Notes: generated from the sequence alone by a model not told the origin. Shown: positions 17,645-26,878, numbered from the stretch's first letter. The stretch: DNA of 64,000 nucleotides from an uncultured Acetatifactor sp. (GCA_934436245.1 CAKSAM010000001.1:116985-180984), one strand, 5' to 3'. Numbers and translations: made by a program.

Positions 17645-18553
17645 ATGAAAACAAACAAAAAATTCCTTACTATTTTAACACTCTGCATAGCTTTATTGCT
17701 TACAGCCTGCGGCGCAACGGATGCTACCGGCACGGACAAAACCAATGAGTCTCTGACGGAAACCGGCACAGTATCCACAGATAGCTCCAACACCGCGCTG
17801 GATGATCTGTATCAGCAGGAGAACCAGCTTTTTGCAGATCATGAGGCTGTATGGAACAAGGTATTCGGCATGATGAGCAAAAGCAATGCTGATCCCAGCG
17901 CAAATTATGCTGATTATCTGGCTGATACCGTCGAAGCAAACAAAGACTCCTTCACAGAGGATGAATTGAAAACACTTACCGACGATATGGAAACCATACG
18001 GAAAATCGAAGAACAGATCGCAGAACTGGAACAGGGAACTACCGCAGCCGATCCTACTGCTCCGGAAAACAATTCCGAAGCTGACTCTCCCTTCCGGAAT
18101 TTCTCCGGTCAGGATTTTGATGGTAATTCTGTCGATGAAAGCCTGTTTTCCGCCAATGCAGTAACCGTCGTTAATTTCTGGTTTACCGGCTGTAAGCCCT
18201 GTGTTGCTGAGTTGTCTATGCTGAACGAATTAAACAATACGCTTAAAGCAATGGGCGGCGAAGTCATCGGTATCAATACGGAAACCTTCGACGGCAATGA
18301 AGCTGCCATAAAAGAAGCTGCCGCTGTTCTTGAAAGCCAGGGTGCAAAGTACCGCAATATTTCCATTGACTCTGCTTCCGATGCGGGTAAATATGCCTCT
18401 GATATTATGGCATTTCCTACAACCATACTTGTCGATAGAAACGGAAATATTGTAGGGGATCCGATCCTTGGGGGAATTGATAACCAGGATAACTATGACT
18501 CTCTGATGCAGCAGATTCAATCGGTAATTGACGCAGACAGTGCAAACCAATAA
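17645..18553 (+). CDS. TlpA-like thioredoxin lipoprotein
   Basis: A 302-residue lipoprotein with lipobox LTAC (Cys at about residue 21), a long acidic helical linker (residues 50-130) and a thioredoxin-fold TlpA/ResA domain. The active site is Cys183-Lys-Pro-Cys186 in NFWFTGCKPC, with the cis-Pro in AFPTTIL. It would reduce disulfides or thiol substrates outside the membrane. It follows the polyferredoxin by 33 nt with AAAGGAG before the ATG, completing a three-gene electron relay divergent from the two-component system. Confidence 0.92.
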   Translation: MKTNKKFLTILTLCIALLLTACGATDATGTDKTNESLTETGTVSTDSSNTALDDLYQQENQLFADHEAVWNKVFGMMSKSNADPSANYADYLADTVEANKDSFTEDELKTLTDDMETIRKIEEQIAELEQGTTAADPTAPENNSEADSPFRNFSGQDFDGNSVDESLFSANAVTVVNFWFTGCKPCVAELSMLNELNNTLKAMGGEVIGINTETFDGNEAAIKEAAAVLESQGAKYRNISIDSASDAGKYASDIMAFPTTILVDRNGNIVGDPILGGIDNQDNYDSLMQQIQSVIDADSANQ

Positions 18554-18588
18554 TGCAGAACACCCTCCAGGATTTCTTCATTCACCTG

Positions 18589-18617
18589 TTGACACCGGCA
18601 ATTGATTTTGATATTAT
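18589..18617 (+). promoter_or_regulatory. Promoter of the riboswitch/exchanger transcript
   Basis: Consensus TTGACA (18589-18594), 17 bp, TATTAT (18612-18617). The transcript would begin near 18624, with about 310 nt of leader before the exchanger ATG. Confidence 0.75.
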
Positions 18618-18630
18618 TTACCGAGAATAG

Positions 18631-18683
18631 CAACTATCCAGAACCCATTCGCAGAACATAGTTTTGCATGGCTCTGAATGGTT
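18631..18683. repeat. Short copy of a dispersed palindromic element
   Basis: Imperfect inverted repeat: AACTATCCAGAACC (18632-18645) against GGCTCTGAATGGTT (18670-18683). Both ends match the ends of the longer element at 63648-63799, and the left part matches 60172-60231. Here it would fold into a hairpin at the 5' end of the riboswitch leader. Confidence 0.7.
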
Positions 18684-18700
18684 TCAAAATTTAAATAATC

Positions 18701-18862
18701 CATGAGGGAGTAGTTAGCACGAAGGTGTGATTTGTCAACATTCTGATTATAATTAGAGAGTATAATCTGGCAAATCTTAAATAATGAGACTCATGTATAT
18801 CTATTAACGGTCTGTGTATAATACACACTGGCAGATAATTGATATACATGAGTCTTTTTTAT
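18701..18862 (+). promoter_or_regulatory. Mn2+-sensing yybP-ykoY riboswitch with terminator
   Basis: The aptamer spans 18701-18795. P1 pairs catgag (18701-18706) with ctcatg (18790-18795). The conserved loops GGGAGTAG and GTCAACATTC of the yybP-ykoY class are present, and further stems pair 18729-18734 with 18771-18776 and 18745-18751 with 18761-18767. The 3' strand of P1 is reused in a perfect 15-bp terminator stem (18787-18801 with 18841-18855) followed by six T. Mn2+ binding should hold P1 together and block the terminator, turning the exchanger on. The terminator loop contains the palindrome TGTGTATAATACACA. Confidence 0.85.
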
Positions 18863-18934
18863 CTCTGCCGGATACTTATCATCGCACAGCTTTCGGCTGA
18901 CAACACTATAATGGATCACGCAAAGGAGAAAAAC

Positions 18935-19936
18935 ATGGAGAAACTTATTAACAACGCCCCGTTTGCCCTTGTTCTTGTATTCCTTGTAATCGGTTTTGTA
19001 CTGCTGATTAAAGGTGCGGACTTTTTCGTAGAGGGAAGCTCCAGTGTAGCGAAAAGACTGCATGTCCCGTCTATCATTATCGGACTTACCATCGTAGCAA
19101 TGGGAACCTCTCTTCCGGAGACAGCGGTCAGTGTATCGGCTTCTATCACTGGCAACAATGAGCTTGCGGTCAGTAATGTCGTCGGTTCCAATATCTTTAA
19201 TCTGATGGTCGTGATCGGTGTATGTGCAATGATCGCCACCGTAGAGGTTGCACGGGAAACTATCAGGAGAGACATCCCTCTTTCCCTGATCTGCGCCGGT
19301 CTTTTACTGCTTTTGGGAACCATTGGACTTGGTGATCAGACCAATATGACACTGGGACATTTCGATGGTGTGATATTCATAGGTCTTTTTGCCGGATATA
19401 TCTTCTACATGATCAGAATTGCCTTAAAAGCAAATAAAGAAGGAAAAAAAGTGGAGATCGAAGGCGGTTCCGATGAAGAGATCAAGCTGATCTCCGTGCC
19501 GCTCAGCATCATTTTCATTATCGGCGGTGCTGCTGCGATCGCCTTCGGCGGAGATCTCACTGTCGATGCTGCATCCAGGATTGCAAGCGACCTGGGAATG
19601 ACGCAGACACTGATCGGACTTACCATCGTTTCCATCGGTACATCCCTTCCGGAGCTTGTGACCTCCATCGTTGCCGCCAGGAAAAATGAAGTCGATATGG
19701 CACTGGGTAACGCCATCGGCTCCAACGTATTTAACATCCTGATGGTACTGGGGATCGCTTCCGCCATCAGTCCCATCAGCATCATTACGGAAAACATCAT
19801 TGATCTGTGCGTACTGATCGCATTTACCGTGTGCGTATGGATCTTCGCAGGAAGCAAAAAGAAGATTGGAAGAGTCGAAGGCTTCTGTATGGTGGCTCTT
19901 TATGCGGTATATGCCGCTTATATCATAATCAGATAA
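18935..19936 (+). CDS. Na+/Ca2+ exchanger-family cation antiporter
   Basis: A 333-residue CaCA-family antiporter of the YrbG/CaxA type, with about ten helices in two inverted halves. Each half holds the signature: GTSLPETAVS with GSNIFNL, and GTSLPELVTS with GSNVFNIL. The central acidic cytoplasmic loop links the halves. The ATG at 18935 has AAAGGAG upstream. The leader contains a yybP-ykoY riboswitch, so Mn2+ is a likely export substrate or signal even though the fold is that of calcium exchangers. Confidence 0.93.
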   Translation: MEKLINNAPFALVLVFLVIGFVLLIKGADFFVEGSSSVAKRLHVPSIIIGLTIVAMGTSLPETAVSVSASITGNNELAVSNVVGSNIFNLMVVIGVCAMIATVEVARETIRRDIPLSLICAGLLLLLGTIGLGDQTNMTLGHFDGVIFIGLFAGYIFYMIRIALKANKEGKKVEIEGGSDEEIKLISVPLSIIFIIGGAAAIAFGGDLTVDAASRIASDLGMTQTLIGLTIVSIGTSLPELVTSIVAARKNEVDMALGNAIGSNVFNILMVLGIASAISPISIITENIIDLCVLIAFTVCVWIFAGSKKKIGRVEGFCMVALYAVYAAYIIIR

Positions 19937-19950
19937 CCTTCTCATTCTAT

Positions 19951-20805
19951 TTACAGCAGGTCACTGAGCTGCGCAAACTGCTCCAGGGTCAGTGCCTCTC
20001 CACGTACCGTAGCAGACAACCCCATCTGTTGCAGGGCTGCTGCTGCGGACTCTTTGGTAATACCGGGCAATCCTGCATTTCCCAGTCCGTTTACCAGTGT
20101 TTTGCGGCGTTGATTAAAGGAGGCCCGGATCAGTGAGAACATCTTTTTTTCGTCTTTCACCTGCACAGGCGGCTCCTCGTACCGGGTCAGCCGGATCACC
20201 GCACTTCCTACATTGGGACGGGGAATGAAGCAGTTAGGTGGTACATTTGCTACGATTTCCGGTTTTGCGTAATACTGCACTGCCAGAGACAAAGCACCGT
20301 AATCCTTGGTTCCCGGTCCTACCTGCATACGGTCTGCGACTTCCTTCTGCACCATAATGGTGATACTTTTCAATGGTACGCGGCTCTCAAACAGCCCCAT
20401 AATGATGGGGGTCGTTATGTAATAAGGCAGATTCGCCACCACTTTGATGGGACGTCCGCCGTTTTTCTCCTCCACCAGCCGATTGATATCTACTTTCAGG
20501 ATGTCATCGTTAATCACCGTCACATTATCGTAATCCTGCAGAGTCTCTTCCAAAATCGGAATCAGTGCTTTGTCAATCTCCACAGCCACAACACTGCCTG
20601 CACGCTCTGCCAGATACTGCGTCATAGTACCGATGCCTGGACCGATCTCCAGTACACAATCCTCTTTCGTAATCTCCGCCGAAGATATGATCCGGTCCAG
20701 AACCGAAGTATCTATCAGGAAATTCTGTCCAAATTTTTTCTGAAAATTAAAATGATATTTCTGAAGCACCGCAATGGTATTCTGGGGAATGCCCAAATAA
20801 GCCAT
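19951..20805 (-). CDS. rsmA: 16S rRNA dimethyladenosine transferase
   Basis: A 284-residue RsmA/KsgA methyltransferase that dimethylates two adjacent adenines in the 3' loop of 16S rRNA during small-subunit assembly. Seen are FLIDTSVLDRI, the SAM-binding VLEIGPGIGTMT and the catalytic NLPYYITTPI motif, plus PRPNVGSAVIRL. Its length is normal. It follows the DHHW gene on the same strand by 15 nt and may be cotranscribed with the O-acylation operon. Confidence 0.97.
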   Translation of the reverse strand: MAYLGIPQNTIAVLQKYHFNFQKKFGQNFLIDTSVLDRIISSAEITKEDCVLEIGPGIGTMTQYLAERAGSVVAVEIDKALIPILEETLQDYDNVTVINDDILKVDINRLVEEKNGGRPIKVVANLPYYITTPIIMGLFESRVPLKSITIMVQKEVADRMQVGPGTKDYGALSLAVQYYAKPEIVANVPPNCFIPRPNVGSAVIRLTRYEEPPVQVKDEKKMFSLIRASFNQRRKTLVNGLGNAGLPGITKESAAAALQQMGLSATVRGEALTLEQFAQLSDLL

Positions 20806-20820
20806 AATAAATCTCCTTTA

Positions 20821-21939
20821 TCAATAATATTTAAAATCCTCTAAAAAGTGAATGCAGTCATACAGGATCAATACATCCATGCCCTGTTCCGGTTCATACT
20901 GTTCCATGAACTGAAACAGTTTTCCGTTAAAATACCGGAGATCCACAACATAAATCGTCTCGTAATGGGTAGTCAAAAGCGGAAGCATGCTGTTGGCATA
21001 GGAATCCTTGATCAGAAACAAGGTCTTCCCCGGATTGTATCCGGTATGAATTTCTACAAATGCATGATTGTCGTTCAGGAAAAAACCGTATTGATTTTTC
21101 GTATCCAGATATTCCGGTGCATACAGAGAATCTGTCGTATCCTTAAAATCATACGTAACTGTCACTGCTTTCTTCTCCGTTTCCGGGAAATATTGAATGC
21201 TGTCTTTGGCCCAGTCCAGATTGATACGGGACTGCAGCGTTCCCTGAAAATCATCCGATACCGTCTTCATGCCTGCTGTATTATAAGGAAACGGAAAACG
21301 ATCCACACTATCTGCCCATGCCATAAATCCATAATAAGCCCCCAGGCTGGTCCAGTGATGATCTGTACGATAGTAAATAGGTTCCTCCGCATGCTCCAGC
21401 AGCGCATGGTACACATCTACATAATGATCGTCTCCGACTGCTTCCCGTACCTTCTCCAGAAGTCTCTCCTCCTGATAATAAGGGGCAAAGTCAGGCAGCT
21501 TCTGCGTCAGAACATTATCCGCTGTAGGCACCAGCATTACCTTTGCATCCCAACGGTTTACCAGCTTTTTCAAAGAAGCGATTTTGCCGTTTTCCATCTG
21601 TTCTGTATAACTTTCCGGATCATTGACACCGATCAGATAATGATCGGTGCCTAAATAGACGCCATTGATTTCCTTTTTCTGAAGCAGAATATCAGTGCAG
21701 GTCTTGAGTCCTATCCATTTATCACGACCCACAAACTGATCTGTGATATATTCTTCATAGTTACCCCCATACTCTCCCGAAAAAAATTTTTCCTGGGAAA
21801 AAGCAGGTCGGGAAGCTAACACTCTGTTCTCCGTTTCTGAATAAAGCCTGTCACTGTTGCACAGATCAGCGACCCCCAGAATAAGAAGAACCGCACAGAT
21901 CAGTCCGACTGTCAGCAGAGAATTTCTTTTATCATCCAC
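20821..21939 (-). CDS. DHHW-family (AlgX/AlgJ-like) extracellular protein
   Basis: A 372-residue protein with one N-terminal membrane helix and an extracytoplasmic SGNH-like domain. The DHHW motif is YRTDHHWTSLGA and a second conserved block is FLIKDSYANSMLPLL, where the Ser would be the nucleophile. Partnered with an MBOAT protein, such enzymes transfer acyl groups to exported polysaccharide or teichoic acid. The start is GTG at 21939 with AAGGAGG 8 nt upstream. It follows the MBOAT gene by about 20 nt. Confidence 0.88.
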   Translation of the reverse strand: MDDKRNSLLTVGLICAVLLILGVADLCNSDRLYSETENRVLASRPAFSQEKFFSGEYGGNYEEYITDQFVGRDKWIGLKTCTDILLQKKEINGVYLGTDHYLIGVNDPESYTEQMENGKIASLKKLVNRWDAKVMLVPTADNVLTQKLPDFAPYYQEERLLEKVREAVGDDHYVDVYHALLEHAEEPIYYRTDHHWTSLGAYYGFMAWADSVDRFPFPYNTAGMKTVSDDFQGTLQSRINLDWAKDSIQYFPETEKKAVTVTYDFKDTTDSLYAPEYLDTKNQYGFFLNDNHAFVEIHTGYNPGKTLFLIKDSYANSMLPLLTTHYETIYVVDLRYFNGKLFQFMEQYEPEQGMDVLILYDCIHFLEDFKYY

Positions 21940-21959
21940 ACGCTGTTCCTCCTTCCCAA

Positions 21960-23375
21960 TCAAAAACGGAAATATAAAAAGGGATTATAAGATGCATCTA
22001 CAATATACGCAATTGACAAAATCAGCAGCACTGTGGGAATCACCTTTTCACCCAGCCGGTATAATGCCATGGCAGGACCGGTTTTACTGCTTTTCAGTCC
22101 ATGTACCATTCTGCCGCCCAGAGGAAGACATGCCACCAGAGCCACAATCAACAATACCAGATACTCGCTTCCCAAAAACAACGCCTGGGAATTCATCAAT
22201 TCCACACCACCTAGTCCAAACATCGACTGAATATATGTCCATATTTCTCCGGGCTTCTCCAATGCGAAAAACACCCAGCTGATCATTACCACCGCCAGTG
22301 TATAAACTCTGCAAAATATTTTAGGAGCGTTCTCCAGGATTTCTCCCAGAAACAATTTCTCCAAAATCAGGAACAATGCAAACCAGAGACCCCATAACAG
22401 ATAGTTCCATCCGGCACCATGCCAGATCCCGGTAAGCATCCATACTATCAGAATATTGAGCAGCTGTCTGGGCAGTCCTTTCCGGTTGCCGCCCAACGGA
22501 ATGTATACATATTCTTTAAACCAGGTGCTTAGGGAAATATGCCATCTGTGCCAGAAATCCTTGATGGAAGCAGCAATGTATGGATAATTGAAATTTTCCG
22601 GGAAATGGAATCCCAGAATCGCCCCCAGTCCGATTGCCATATCCGAATACCCCGAAAAATCAAAATAAATCTGAAAAGCAAAAGCCACAATTCCCAACCA
22701 TGCCATAAGTACACTCATTTGTACCTGTTCCAAAGAGGAAATTTGCTCCCATAGCATTCCGAGATTGTTTGCCAGTAATACTTTTTTCGCAAGTCCTATA
22801 GCAAACCGTTTCGCACCATAGCTGATCTCATCCAGGTCTACCCGCCTGCCCTGCAGATATTTTTCCACCTGATGATATTTCAGGATCGGCCCGGCGATCA
22901 ACTGTGGGAACATAGTAACATAGACACCAAACTGCAGAATATTACGCTGTGCCTTTACATCTCCCCTGTATACATCGATCACATAAGACATGGTCTGAAA
23001 GGTATAAAAGGAAATCCCGATAGGCAGAGGCAGCTGCAACAATGGAATCGCTGTTCCAAAGACACTGTTCACTGTCTGTAACAGGAAATCCGCATATTTA
23101 AAAAATCCCAGGATAAAGAGATTGATAGCAATCGAACATATTAAAAAGATCCTGGAGCTGTCTTTTCCTCTGTAGTCCTCAATCAATCTTCCCCATACGA
23201 AATCTGAGATGGTGGAAAAGAGCATCAGGAAAATATAGACAGGTTCTCCCCAGGCATAAAAGACCAGGCTCCCCAGAAAGAGAACCAGGTTCTTCATCTT
23301 CCGGGGAACCAGAAAATAGCAGATCATAAAAATCGGTAAAAACCGAAAAAGAAACAACACACTGCTGAATACCAT
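21960..23375 (-). CDS. MBOAT O-acyltransferase (AlgI/DltB-like)
   Basis: A 471-residue polytopic enzyme that moves acyl groups across the membrane onto cell-surface polymers. About eleven helices are visible, with DFSGYSDMAIGLG, the FWHRWHISLSTWFKEYVY block and the active-site His in TGIWHGAGWNY, all hallmarks of AlgI-type MBOAT proteins. The ATG at 23375 has CGGAG upstream and overlaps the end of the DUF4358 gene region; a longer frame to 23426 is unlikely. It works with the DHHW protein encoded next. Confidence 0.94.
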   Translation of the reverse strand: MVFSSVLFLFRFLPIFMICYFLVPRKMKNLVLFLGSLVFYAWGEPVYIFLMLFSTISDFVWGRLIEDYRGKDSSRIFLICSIAINLFILGFFKYADFLLQTVNSVFGTAIPLLQLPLPIGISFYTFQTMSYVIDVYRGDVKAQRNILQFGVYVTMFPQLIAGPILKYHQVEKYLQGRRVDLDEISYGAKRFAIGLAKKVLLANNLGMLWEQISSLEQVQMSVLMAWLGIVAFAFQIYFDFSGYSDMAIGLGAILGFHFPENFNYPYIAASIKDFWHRWHISLSTWFKEYVYIPLGGNRKGLPRQLLNILIVWMLTGIWHGAGWNYLLWGLWFALFLILEKLFLGEILENAPKIFCRVYTLAVVMISWVFFALEKPGEIWTYIQSMFGLGGVELMNSQALFLGSEYLVLLIVALVACLPLGGRMVHGLKSSKTGPAMALYRLGEKVIPTVLLILSIAYIVDASYNPFLYFRF

Positions 23376-23391
23376 TTGTTTTACTCCGCGT

Positions 23392-24003
23392 TTACTCCAG
23401 AGTCTGTCTGACAGCCTCCAGAGCAAGTTCGTTCTGCTCCTGACAGTAGGTGATCACAGCTTCCTCTCCCTGCTCTTCTGCCGCTGAGGTGTCTGCACCC
23501 AGCTGTACGAAGCATACAAAATCTCCTACACGTTCGATTCTGGATGCCTGAATCTTGCCCAGATTCATAGGATACTGCATGGTATCATTTACCAGACGAT
23601 CACGATAGGCATTTAATGCATTTTCTACTTCCTCTACCTTACCATCTTTTGCATGAATAATCAATAAAGTATCTACATTGACACTGATCATGGGAGTCTC
23701 TCCCAGATAACCATCGTACAGGTCTGCGCTGATGCCAAATGTATCATTCAGCATCTCCTCCGGAATCTCGGAATCTGGCCAGTAATCCTCCCCAAGCGCA
23801 TCTGTCACAGCTTCCTTTGCACTCTGTAATGCCTTCTCAACTTCTTCAGTGCTCAACGTTATCTTTTCCTCCGAAGCCTCTGTTACGGCCGTTCCGGTCT
23901 CCTGTGTGGCAGAAGCGGCACCATTGTTCTGTTTTCCGCCGCAGGCTGTCACAGATAATGTCAGTGCACTCATAAGTAACATACATGCTAATTTTTTCTT
24001 CAT
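23392..24003 (-). CDS. DUF4358 lipoprotein
   Basis: A 203-residue lipoprotein: signal peptide, lipobox VTAC (Cys about residue 21), a Thr/Ala/Glu linker and a DUF4358 domain containing the DTLLIIHAKDGKVEEVENAL and ERVGDFVCFVQLG stretches. DUF4358 genes are commonly next to MBOAT and DHHW genes in Lachnospiraceae. It is the first gene of this operon. A role in organising surface acylation is inferred only from context. Confidence 0.85.
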   Translation of the reverse strand: MKKKLACMLLMSALTLSVTACGGKQNNGAASATQETGTAVTEASEEKITLSTEEVEKALQSAKEAVTDALGEDYWPDSEIPEEMLNDTFGISADLYDGYLGETPMISVNVDTLLIIHAKDGKVEEVENALNAYRDRLVNDTMQYPMNLGKIQASRIERVGDFVCFVQLGADTSAAEEQGEEAVITYCQEQNELALEAVRQTLE

Positions 24004-24124
24004 AAATAATAATCCTCATTTCTCCGGGCTGTGCCCATACTTATTGTTGTAGTATCTCCTTATTCTGAGACACCTATTCTATCAAACGATAAATATAGGG
24101 ATAAGTTTCATAAAATTTATCACA

Positions 24125-25042
24125 TCACCCAATCTGCAACAGCCAGAACAGAAAAGGCATTGTCACAACAGACAGTATTGTGGTAAGTGCCACTCCCTTG
24201 GAGGTCAGACGATAATCCCCATCATATTGCTGCGCCAGCATTACCGTCATACTACCTACCGGTGTTGCTGTCATTACCAGACATACTCCCCGGAACATCG
24301 GGTCTGTAATGAAAAATCCAAGCCCCCATAAAAGCAGTGCCGGTACCAGAATCAGTTTTAATACAGAGAAAATCAGCAGCCTCACATCCGTAAACAATTC
24401 TTTCAGCCGGATCTGTGCCAGAGAATCTCCAATCACCAGCATGCTTAAGGGTCCGGTAACAGCTCCGATCCGGTCGGCTGTGTCTTCAAAGATTACAGGA
24501 ACCGGAAGATTGCTGATATATAAAACAACCGCAATGATACAGGAAATCACGCCGACATTCAGAAGCTGTCTCCAGTTCAGTTTTTCCCGTTCTCCGCCTG
24601 CCTTCATTTTGCTGATACCGTAGGTATAGATCAGTACGCTATATAAAAGGTTGAAAATTGCGGCATGGATCACTGCCTCACTGCCATACATTGCGTCTAG
24701 CAGAGGATAGCCCATAAATCCGATGTTGGAAAAGATCGTCATGACCTGATAGGCACCATAATCTTCTCTGTCCGCCTGAAGTAGTCTTGGAATCAGTTCG
24801 GCGATCACAAACATAATGGCAAAGAAGATTAATGCCACTCCCAGGGTAAGCAGCAGTTTCTCCTTATTTTCCAAAGTCTCCGGATTCATTCCGGATGCAA
24901 TGATCAATGCCGGATTACCAATGTTAATGACAATTCCTGAGATGGTCTTACCAGTGGTCTCCCCGAAAATTTTTACTTTTCTACAAATATATCCGATCAA
25001 CATGATCAGGAAAAATATTATCATTTGTTGCAGTAACAGCAT
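24125..25042 (-). CDS. AEC-family transporter
   Basis: A 305-residue auxin-efflux-carrier-type transporter with about ten helices in two inverted halves. Visible are LIGYICRKVKIF near the start, the NPALIIASGM broken helix and the second half with GDSLAQIRLKEL and MTATPVGSMTVMLA. Bacterial AEC proteins carry organic acids such as malate or malonate; this one's substrate is unknown. The ATG at 25042 follows GAAGGA at 9 nt; the longer frame to 25129 has no support. Confidence 0.9.
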   Translation of the reverse strand: MLLLQQMIIFFLIMLIGYICRKVKIFGETTGKTISGIVINIGNPALIIASGMNPETLENKEKLLLTLGVALIFFAIMFVIAELIPRLLQADREDYGAYQVMTIFSNIGFMGYPLLDAMYGSEAVIHAAIFNLLYSVLIYTYGISKMKAGGEREKLNWRQLLNVGVISCIIAVVLYISNLPVPVIFEDTADRIGAVTGPLSMLVIGDSLAQIRLKELFTDVRLLIFSVLKLILVPALLLWGLGFFITDPMFRGVCLVMTATPVGSMTVMLAQQYDGDYRLTSKGVALTTILSVVTMPFLFWLLQIG

Positions 25043-25241
25043 GGTAATTCTTCCTTCTCTCAATCTTGTAATGGTCATACGCAGGATCACAGCCGGCTGC
25101 CCGTACGATTCGACAGTATCGGGGGCCACTGATCTGTTGCGTAAACGGATACATCATAGCACACACCTGTACCTTATCACAACTCCCTTTTACCTTTTTC
25201 CTGCTTTTTGTGCTTATTTTTCACGCTGAATGCTTTCTTTC

Positions 25242-25271
25242 TTTACAAAATGGTAAACGGTACGCTATACT
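25242..25271 (+). promoter_or_regulatory. Promoter of the ABC-F gene
   Basis: TTTACA (25242-25247), 18 bp, TATACT (25266-25271), about 50 bp upstream of the ATG at 25325. Confidence 0.5.
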
Positions 25272-25324
25272 TGCAAAGGAATATTGACAGAATCAGCTGC
25301 GAAAGCAGCAGAATGAGAGGGATT

Positions 25325-26878
25325 ATGAGTATATTAAACGTAGAACACCTGACCCACGGTTTTGGTGACCGTGCTATTTTTAACGATGTATCGTTTCGCC
25401 TGTTAAAAGGCGAGCACATTGGTCTCATTGGTGCCAACGGCGAGGGAAAGTCTACCTTTATGAATATTATTACCGGCAAGCTGATGCCGGATGAAGGAAA
25501 AGTAGAGTGGGCCAAAAACGTCCGCGTCGGTTATCTGGATCAGCATACTGTACTGACTCCCGGCATGACAATCCGCCAGGTACTGGCCTCTGCCTTTGAC
25601 TTTTTATATGACATGGAGACACAGATGAACGAAATCTGTGACAAAATGGGAGACGCCACCCCCGAGGAGCTGGAACAATATATGGAAGATCTGGGGACAA
25701 TCCAGGAGCTTCTGACCATGCACGATTTCTATATGATCGATGCCAAGGTGGAAGAAGTGGCACGGGCTCTGGGATTGATGGATATCGGACTGGATCGTGA
25801 TGTGACAGAGTTGTCAGGTGGTCAGCGTACCAAAGTCCTTCTGGGTAAACTTCTTTTGGAAAAGCCGGATATTCTGCTCTTGGACGAGCCCACCAACTAT
25901 CTGGATGCGGAGCATATTGAATGGCTGAAGCGTTATCTGAAGGAATATGAAAATGCTTTTATCCTGATCAGTCATGATATTCCTTTTCTGAACAGTGTCA
26001 TCAACCTGATCTATCATATGGACAATCAGGAACTGACTCGTTATGTAGGGGATTACGATAAGTTCCAGGAAGTCTATGCCATGAAAAAGTCTCAGCTGGA
26101 AGCTGCTTACAATCGTCAGCAGAAGGAGATTGCCGATCTGAAAGACTTCGTGGCAAGGAACAAGGCCCGTGTCTCCACTCGTAACATGGCGATGTCCCGT
26201 CAAAAGAAGCTGGACAAAATGGATGTCATCGAACTTGCCGCTGAGAAGCCGAAGCCTGAATTCTCCTTTAAAGAAGCCCGCACTACCGGCCGAGTGATCT
26301 TCGAGACAAGGGATCTGGTCATCGGTTATGATGAGCCCCTGTCCAAACCTCTGAATTTATCCATGGAACGTGGAGAAAAAGTGGCTCTGATCGGTGCCAA
26401 TGGTATCGGTAAGACAACGCTTTTAAAAAGTATTCTGGGACTGATTTCTCCTCTGTCCGGCGAAGTGGAGCAGGGTGATTATCTGGAAATTGGCTATTTT
26501 GAGCAAGAAATGTCCGGTTCCGGTGACAACAGCTGTATTGAAGAGATCTGGCAGGAATTTCCTTCCTTTACCCAGTACGAAGTACGCTCTGCACTGGCAA
26601 GATGTGGACTGACCACAAAGCATATCGAAAGCCGCGTAAAAGTATTAAGCGGCGGTGAGCAGGCAAAAGTACGGCTCTGCAAGTTGATGAATCGTGCCAC
26701 AAACGTTCTCCTTCTGGACGAGCCTACCAACCACCTGGATGTAGATGCCAAAAACGAACTGAAGCGGGCACTGAAAGAATACAAAGGAAGTATCCTCATG
26801 GTCTGCCATGAGCCTGAATTCTATGACGGACTGGCAAGCCAGGTATGGGATCTGTCCCAATGGACAACGAAGATTTAA
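25325..26878 (+). CDS. ABC-F family ATPase
   Basis: A 517-residue soluble protein with two ABC domains and no membrane part, typical of ABC-F translation factors that act in the ribosomal E site. Walker A motifs are GANGEGKSTF and GANGIGKTTL, signatures LSGGQRTKV and LSGGEQAKV, and Walker B motifs end in LLLDEPTNYLD and LLLDEPTNHLD. The linker (residues 240-320) is charged and helical as expected for the P-site tRNA motif. It resembles the YbiT/YkpA housekeeping branch more than known resistance proteins. The ATG at 25325 follows GAGAGGG. Confidence 0.94.
   Translation: MSILNVEHLTHGFGDRAIFNDVSFRLLKGEHIGLIGANGEGKSTFMNIITGKLMPDEGKVEWAKNVRVGYLDQHTVLTPGMTIRQVLASAFDFLYDMETQMNEICDKMGDATPEELEQYMEDLGTIQELLTMHDFYMIDAKVEEVARALGLMDIGLDRDVTELSGGQRTKVLLGKLLLEKPDILLLDEPTNYLDAEHIEWLKRYLKEYENAFILISHDIPFLNSVINLIYHMDNQELTRYVGDYDKFQEVYAMKKSQLEAAYNRQQKEIADLKDFVARNKARVSTRNMAMSRQKKLDKMDVIELAAEKPKPEFSFKEARTTGRVIFETRDLVIGYDEPLSKPLNLSMERGEKVALIGANGIGKTTLLKSILGLISPLSGEVEQGDYLEIGYFEQEMSGSGDNSCIEEIWQEFPSFTQYEVRSALARCGLTTKHIESRVKVLSGGEQAKVRLCKLMNRATNVLLLDEPTNHLDVDAKNELKRALKEYKGSILMVCHEPEFYDGLASQVWDLSQWTTKI

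Noticed and set aside
25325..26878. Antibiotic-resistance ABC-F protein
   Set aside because: Motifs and linker resemble the housekeeping branch; nothing specific to resistance types is visible.
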